From Obelidium mucronatum (Eukaryota > Chytridiomycota > Chytridiomycetes > Chytridiales > Chytriomycetaceae), in the NCBI GenBank assembly GCA_025765595.1, contig JAIVFH010000659.1, positions 1 through 11,174 of the forward strand: a stretch of DNA of 11,174 bases, read 5' to 3'. Both the position numbers and the translations under genes were made by a program. Shown in pieces: positions 7,502-11,174 of the stretch (positions are counted from its first letter, which is position 1; each line of letters starts with the position of its first letter). The notes beneath the pieces are model-generated. The model was not told where the DNA came from, searched no databases, and worked only from the letters and a program-made list of their open reading frames with translations.

Positions 7502-8767
7502 ATGATTTTGGAGATTGTTGGTATGTTGCTCCGCTGTGCAATACTCTCACTGACTCTTTACCATTCAGTGTCACTCTACGTCATTGCATTCTTTGTTTAT
7601 TTCATCACGAACGCTGATCTGACGCCAGGACTTCCGCTCCACCCAGTGAGAGTTGTCAAGATCAACATTGCCTTTGCAGGCCACATTGTGGGAATGCTGA
7701 TTGGCCCCGTCATTGCTACCTATTCTCGCTTTTTGATTCGACGTCCGTCTTTTACGAAAGGGATTGTGTACGCTGAACGGAATGGAGAAGTCAGGAAGTT
7801 GGATCTTCACCACCCCATACGAGGAACCAAAAACCAAGTAAAAATGCCTGTCGTTGTATTTATCTATGGAGGCGCTTGGTGTTCCGGAAGTAAAGAGTGA
7901 GTTTACCTGTTTGGCATGCACTGTGCTCATCCTTTAGCAGCATTTATGCTCCTTTGGCTCAATCACTGCTTTCTGCTGGATATGTCGTAGTAGTTCCCAA
8001 CTATGTATTATACCCGAAAGGAAAAGTCGAAGACATGTTGGATGATATTGCAGATGCCTTGGTTTGGACACACAATCATGTCTCTCAATATGGCGGTGAC
8101 CTAAGCAACATTCACATCATGGGCCACAGTGCTGGAGCTCATCTTGCGGCTCTCGTACTTGTCCACAATTTTAACTCTCAAACCAACGGTGAATTCTGCG
8201 TGCATCCAACAGACAGAGGCTCAGAGATGAGACCTCTAGTAGTTGCTCTACCGCGAATTCGGAGCGCTACTCTTCTTGCTGGTGTATACAATATTCATGA
8301 CCACTATTTGTATGAGGCTCAACGCGGTTGTGAGAATATTTCTGCCATGGCGCGATGTATGGGGGTCACAAGGGATTGTCTTGATGCGCGCTCGCCAGAT
8401 GTTCTCTTGCGGAATATCAATTGTTTCGATATCGGCGCGGACTCGTTGGCAAGAAGAAATGCGGCTTTGGTCGGTTATCTACCATCAGACTGGCTGATTA
8501 TTCACGGCGACAACGATACCACTGTCCCAATTCACCAAAGTGTTGACTTTTATAATGTTTTGCACAATGAACTTTGCATTGGCAATTCGAAGCTCAAAGT
8601 ATATCCACGCGTTGATCATGGAACCCCCATTTTAGGTAAACCTTACACTTGTTTCAAACGGTCGGTCGGTATTTTCTAAATTATTCTTAGTTCCAATGTC
8701 TCTTGATTCCGACTATACCCAAGACTTTCTTCAGGAATTGCATTCGCTAATTAAACAAAGAAACTGA
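7502..8767 (+). CDS. Membrane-anchored alpha/beta hydrolase, isoprenylcysteine methylesterase-like
   Basis: Exons are 7502-7896, 7938-8635 and 8691-8767, giving 389 residues. The introns (41 nt GTGAGT..TTTAG, 55 nt GTAAAC..CTTAG) both restore one frame. The N terminus has two hydrophobic segments (about 8-35 and 54-74), then a linker and an alpha/beta hydrolase fold. The oxyanion-hole motif is G-G-A-W at 123-126, in the place of the H-G-G-x-W of this family. The nucleophile is Ser196 in G-H-S-A-G, the acid is probably Asp325 in H-G-D-N-D-T-T-V-P, and the base is His359 in D-H-G-T-P. The order and the Y-G-G-D-x-x-x-I-x-x-M-G-H-S-A-G-A-H block match plant ICME, an ER/Golgi esterase that reverses carboxyl methylation of prenylated proteins. 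Kynurenine formamidase-like or lipid esterase activity is possible. It begins 104 bp after NTF2. Confidence 0.88.
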
Positions 8768-8794
8768 CCAGATTCGATTTACATTCATTTAAAT

Positions 8795-8800
8795 AATAAA
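8795..8800 (+). terminator. Candidate poly(A) signal in a 48-bp convergent gap
   Basis: AATAAA sits 28 nt after the hydrolase stop, within the 48 bp between it and the stop of the opposing minus-strand gene. Transcripts ending after this signal must run into the other gene's 3' end, so the two mRNAs probably overlap. Confidence 0.4.
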
Positions 8801-8815
8801 ATAGATAAGACTTCG

Positions 8816-11174
8816 TTAAAGGTCGTGTTCCTCCTCCTCCTCCTCCTCCTCCTCCTCCTCCTCCTCCTCCTCCTCCTCCTCGTCTCTGATTTCGTTTTCT
8901 GCGACTTTAGGTTTCCTTTCAACAGCCTCGCACTGATTACGTGACATTTCCCTCCCGCTTTCGACTAATTCTTCAGTGGGTCTCAAAAAGCTATCTACGC
9001 AGTCCCTGTCTCCTAACCAGTCCAAAGATTGCTCATCAAGGCGAAACCCCGATACGTCATCACCGTTGCCACCTGCGTTTGGACACGCAATGCTCTTATC
9101 TTCTTGATCCTGATTCCACTTCAAAAATCCGCCCAACAAGACCGCGCCACTTCCACTACCACACACGATATCTTGACCGTCTTCGTGAAAACCATCACCG
9201 TGTTGATTGCTTGCTTCTGCGGCTTCCATCAAGGGCCTTAGCACCTGCGAGTCTCCTTCGTCGACAATATCATCCAGTTTGAGTTCCCCACTCATTCCAA
9301 TTGGAGAAAAACTATGGTTGCATGTCTCAACCACGGGAAGAGACAACGAACCCGTGACCATGAACAACCCATTCTCTTTCGCTGATATTAGGTCATCATC
9401 TTTCAGCATCGATAAGGACAAAGCATTGGAGTTGTTTGATGCCACCAAAACAACATGGCTCGGTTCAGGATGGCCGGGAGGAACTTCACTCAAATCTTCC
9501 GGACCATCAACTACACCGCTGTCAATTCTCAGAGTAGACATTGACCGATGCTGTGGCCGCTCGGATCTTACATAGCGCTCGAATGAGGAGGTTTCTTCAG
9601 GATGAAGATTGTCAGACACAGAATTCTCAAATATTGATTGAAAATTAGACGGATGAGAAGTGGCTTTTGATGCAGATATTCTAGTTGGAGAAGTTTCCAG
9701 ACAGGATTGAAACCCCGACACTTCCTTGTCAGAACCCATCATGGAGACATCCACTTGATCCAACAGATTTAATTCGTTACGAGCAGAAGTTTCTGATTCT
9801 TCAACTGGTAATCTTGATGCATCAAATGTCTGTAGTGAAATCATACTGTCGTTGGTGGCTGTATATAACGGAGACTTGTGCTCAACAGCAGGAAAATAAA
9901 GTGAATATTGTTCGGCTGGCAAGATATTGTTTGAAACTTGTTTTGGCGTTACAAGATCTTGGTGTGAAGGCGATTCCGACATCTCGTCTAACACTTGAAG
10001 ATCGACGTCGACATTCCAACCAACAAAAGAATCCGAGAGAAGGCGTCTGGTTTTGAATGGCGTCGTTTCTTCGCCATCATCCGATTTTTCGGCCGTTGAG
10101 GATATCTGAATGTTGGAGACTGCTGCTTCCTCAAGGGCAACATCGTCCTCATCACAGGGAATGGACAACTTTGAGAACTGAACACTAGAGAAACTGCCGT
10201 TTGTTGTATCGTTGACTGCTTCCTCCTCGTCCTCCTGACTAGCTTCCAATGAGTTGGATTTAGACAACCGGATGCTAGACAACGCAATATCTTCGACGAC
10301 GGAAGTGGATAAATCTACCTCTGTTTCCTTTGCAGATTGAATTTGAACCACTTCACACTTGGCTGAATCACCAACTTGATCCAACTCTCTCAATACAGAC
10401 GGAAATCCGCCCAGTTCTACAGCAGAAGCCAAGACCATTTCAGTAATGCGAGAATCATCTGTAACTTGACTTTGCTCAAAATCATGGCTCCCTTCTCTTG
10501 AATTATCAAAGGGTTCAATTGAAGTAAATGTATGATTCAAGGCGGCACTTCTTTTTTCATCGTCTTCCTTTGCTTCCAAGGATTCAAGGGATGGAAGTTC
10601 TTGAAGAATTGAAAAGCTGTGCACTGCTTCGATATTATTGGATCCAACGACAAGCGCTTCAATAGGCTCATAGCTGCTGGTGTCGCATCTCCTGGAAAGC
10701 CCCAAATGTCCCGGTGCAGTGGGTGTCTTCATATCTGCTCCGTCCTGATACTCCATGTCTTTATCGATTACCCCACTATTGAATAGTCCCTCATCTTCCA
10801 GTGCAACTTCTACCTCGAAGCCGTCCTCCTCTCCGTCGGAATTAGAGACTGATATCGGCGGTTGTTCACACATAATACTGATATCATCATCTTCACCGCA
10901 ATCATCGATGTTTTGATTCGCAGGGTCTTCCTCATCTCTGGCAAACTTAAAAATTTGCTTATTTTCAATGATATTGTGTCGGCCGTCACAAGAGTCGTAG
11001 TTATTCTCTGCTTCTGTCATGTTGGGTTGAAGTAACTCCAGATTTCCAAGGATTCCAACACCGTCTGAATTATAGATACTCATTTCATCTATTGGGTTTG
11101 CCATCGATAGGTCATGAAAAAGGTCTTGCCGGTTGGAATTGAAATCCCCGACGTTGCCGCCCCAAACTACGTCC
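8816..11174 (-). CDS. Large acidic disordered protein, C-terminal part, ends in poly-Glu
   Basis: The frame has an ATG at 11104-11102, but it stays open upstream for 23 more codons to the window edge (ending F-H-D-L-S before that Met). The true start is therefore probably outside, or in an upstream exon. At least 785 residues are present, with stop TAA at 8818-8816. The protein is rich in Ser, Asp and Glu with few Cys, Trp or aromatic clusters, and no catalytic motif, membrane span or folded domain that I recognise. Short recurring S-I-R-L-S-K-S, S-V-Q-F-S-K-L and N-I-Q-I-S-S pieces suggest weak linear motifs. Several acidic Ser stretches could be CK2-type phosphorylation sites. The C terminus is 18 Glu then H-D-L. 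It converges on the hydrolase gene. A scaffold or nuclear/cytoskeletal regulator would fit the composition, but I assign no function. Confidence 0.75.
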   Translation of the reverse strand, partial: DVVWGGNVGDFNSNRQDLFHDLSMANPIDEMSIYNSDGVGILGNLELLQPNMTEAENNYDSCDGRHNIIENKQIFKFARDEEDPANQNIDDCGEDDDISIMCEQPPISVSNSDGEEDGFEVEVALEDEGLFNSGVIDKDMEYQDGADMKTPTAPGHLGLSRRCDTSSYEPIEALVVGSNNIEAVHSFSILQELPSLESLEAKEDDEKRSAALNHTFTSIEPFDNSREGSHDFEQSQVTDDSRITEMVLASAVELGGFPSVLRELDQVGDSAKCEVVQIQSAKETEVDLSTSVVEDIALSSIRLSKSNSLEASQEDEEEAVNDTTNGSFSSVQFSKLSIPCDEDDVALEEAAVSNIQISSTAEKSDDGEETTPFKTRRLLSDSFVGWNVDVDLQVLDEMSESPSHQDLVTPKQVSNNILPAEQYSLYFPAVEHKSPLYTATNDSMISLQTFDASRLPVEESETSARNELNLLDQVDVSMMGSDKEVSGFQSCLETSPTRISASKATSHPSNFQSIFENSVSDNLHPEETSSFERYVRSERPQHRSMSTLRIDSGVVDGPEDLSEVPPGHPEPSHVVLVASNNSNALSLSMLKDDDLISAKENGLFMVTGSLSLPVVETCNHSFSPIGMSGELKLDDIVDEGDSQVLRPLMEAAEASNQHGDGFHEDGQDIVCGSGSGAVLLGGFLKWNQDQEDKSIACPNAGGNGDDVSGFRLDEQSLDWLGDRDCVDSFLRPTEELVESGREMSRNQCEAVERKPKVAENEIRDEEEEEEEEEEEEEEEEEEHDL
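8829..8881. repeat. CTC/GAG trinucleotide microsatellite coding poly-Glu
   Basis: Seventeen consecutive CTC triplets (GAG on the coding minus strand, 8831-8881), plus one TTC/GAA at 8828-8830, encode 18 Glu next to the stop. Near-perfect codon identity points to recent slippage expansion rather than selection on each codon. Length is likely variable between isolates. Confidence 0.9.

Noticed and set aside
7375..7617. Plus-strand frame between NTF2 and the hydrolase
   Set aside because: It starts in NTF2's last intron and overlaps the hydrolase's first exon in another frame; the product is low-complexity and hydrophobic.
8816..8830. C-terminal E-H-D-L as an ER retention signal
   Set aside because: The known signal is H-D-E-L or K-D-E-L; the order differs, and no signal peptide is visible in this fragment.
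8941..10056. Several plus-strand frames inside the acidic protein gene
   Set aside because: They are shadows of the single 785-codon minus-strand frame and show His/Arg-rich, domain-free products.

Overview
The window looks like a compact fungal nuclear genome segment, most likely from a zoosporic (chytrid-type) fungus. The evidence is short GT-AG introns of about 40-130 nt, intergenic gaps of about 50-320 bp, CT-rich leaders before start codons, an NTF2 gene split by five introns, and a long ankyrin array of the 'D-P-S-A-N-N / N-G-H-x-x-V-V-x-L-L-L' style. The lineage is an inference from gene style only. There are no RNA genes, transposons, CRISPR arrays or bacterial signals.

Layout, left to right. 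(1) 1-170: edge fragment, perhaps the start of a minus-strand small protein with a weak resemblance to ATP synthase subunit epsilon. (2) 215-2090 (+): F-box-like plus about 11 ankyrin repeats, with two clear GT-AG introns and two unexplained +1 reading-frame breaks in C-rich tracts. (3) 2245-2836 (+): small glycine-rich membrane protein of unknown function, one intron. (4) 2837-3160: gap with a pure A36 tract. (5) 3161-6361 (+): secreted Ser/Thr-rich protein of about 1,020 residues, with a signal peptide, two paired cysteine modules, a degenerate tandem repeat block and a Val/Thr-rich C terminus. (6) 6557-7397 (+): NTF2, six exons, 125 residues. (7) 7502-8767 (+): membrane-anchored alpha/beta hydrolase related to isoprenylcysteine methylesterases, three exons, 389 residues. 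(8) 8816-11174 (-): C-terminal 785 residues of a large acidic disordered protein ending in 18 glutamates; its frame stays open to the right edge.

The genes do not form a recognisable pathway; this is ordinary eukaryotic gene packing. The most interesting item is the secreted protein: four cysteine units share one rule, C-x9-C-x5-C-x(10-12)-C, close to the spacing of fungal CBM1 cellulose-binding modules but without their binding aromatics. They sit on a long Ser/Thr stalk, and I cannot assign the protein to a named family. The second is the ankyrin gene, with its frame breaks, its abrupt switch from C/A-rich to G/T-rich coding sequence, and its C/A tract.
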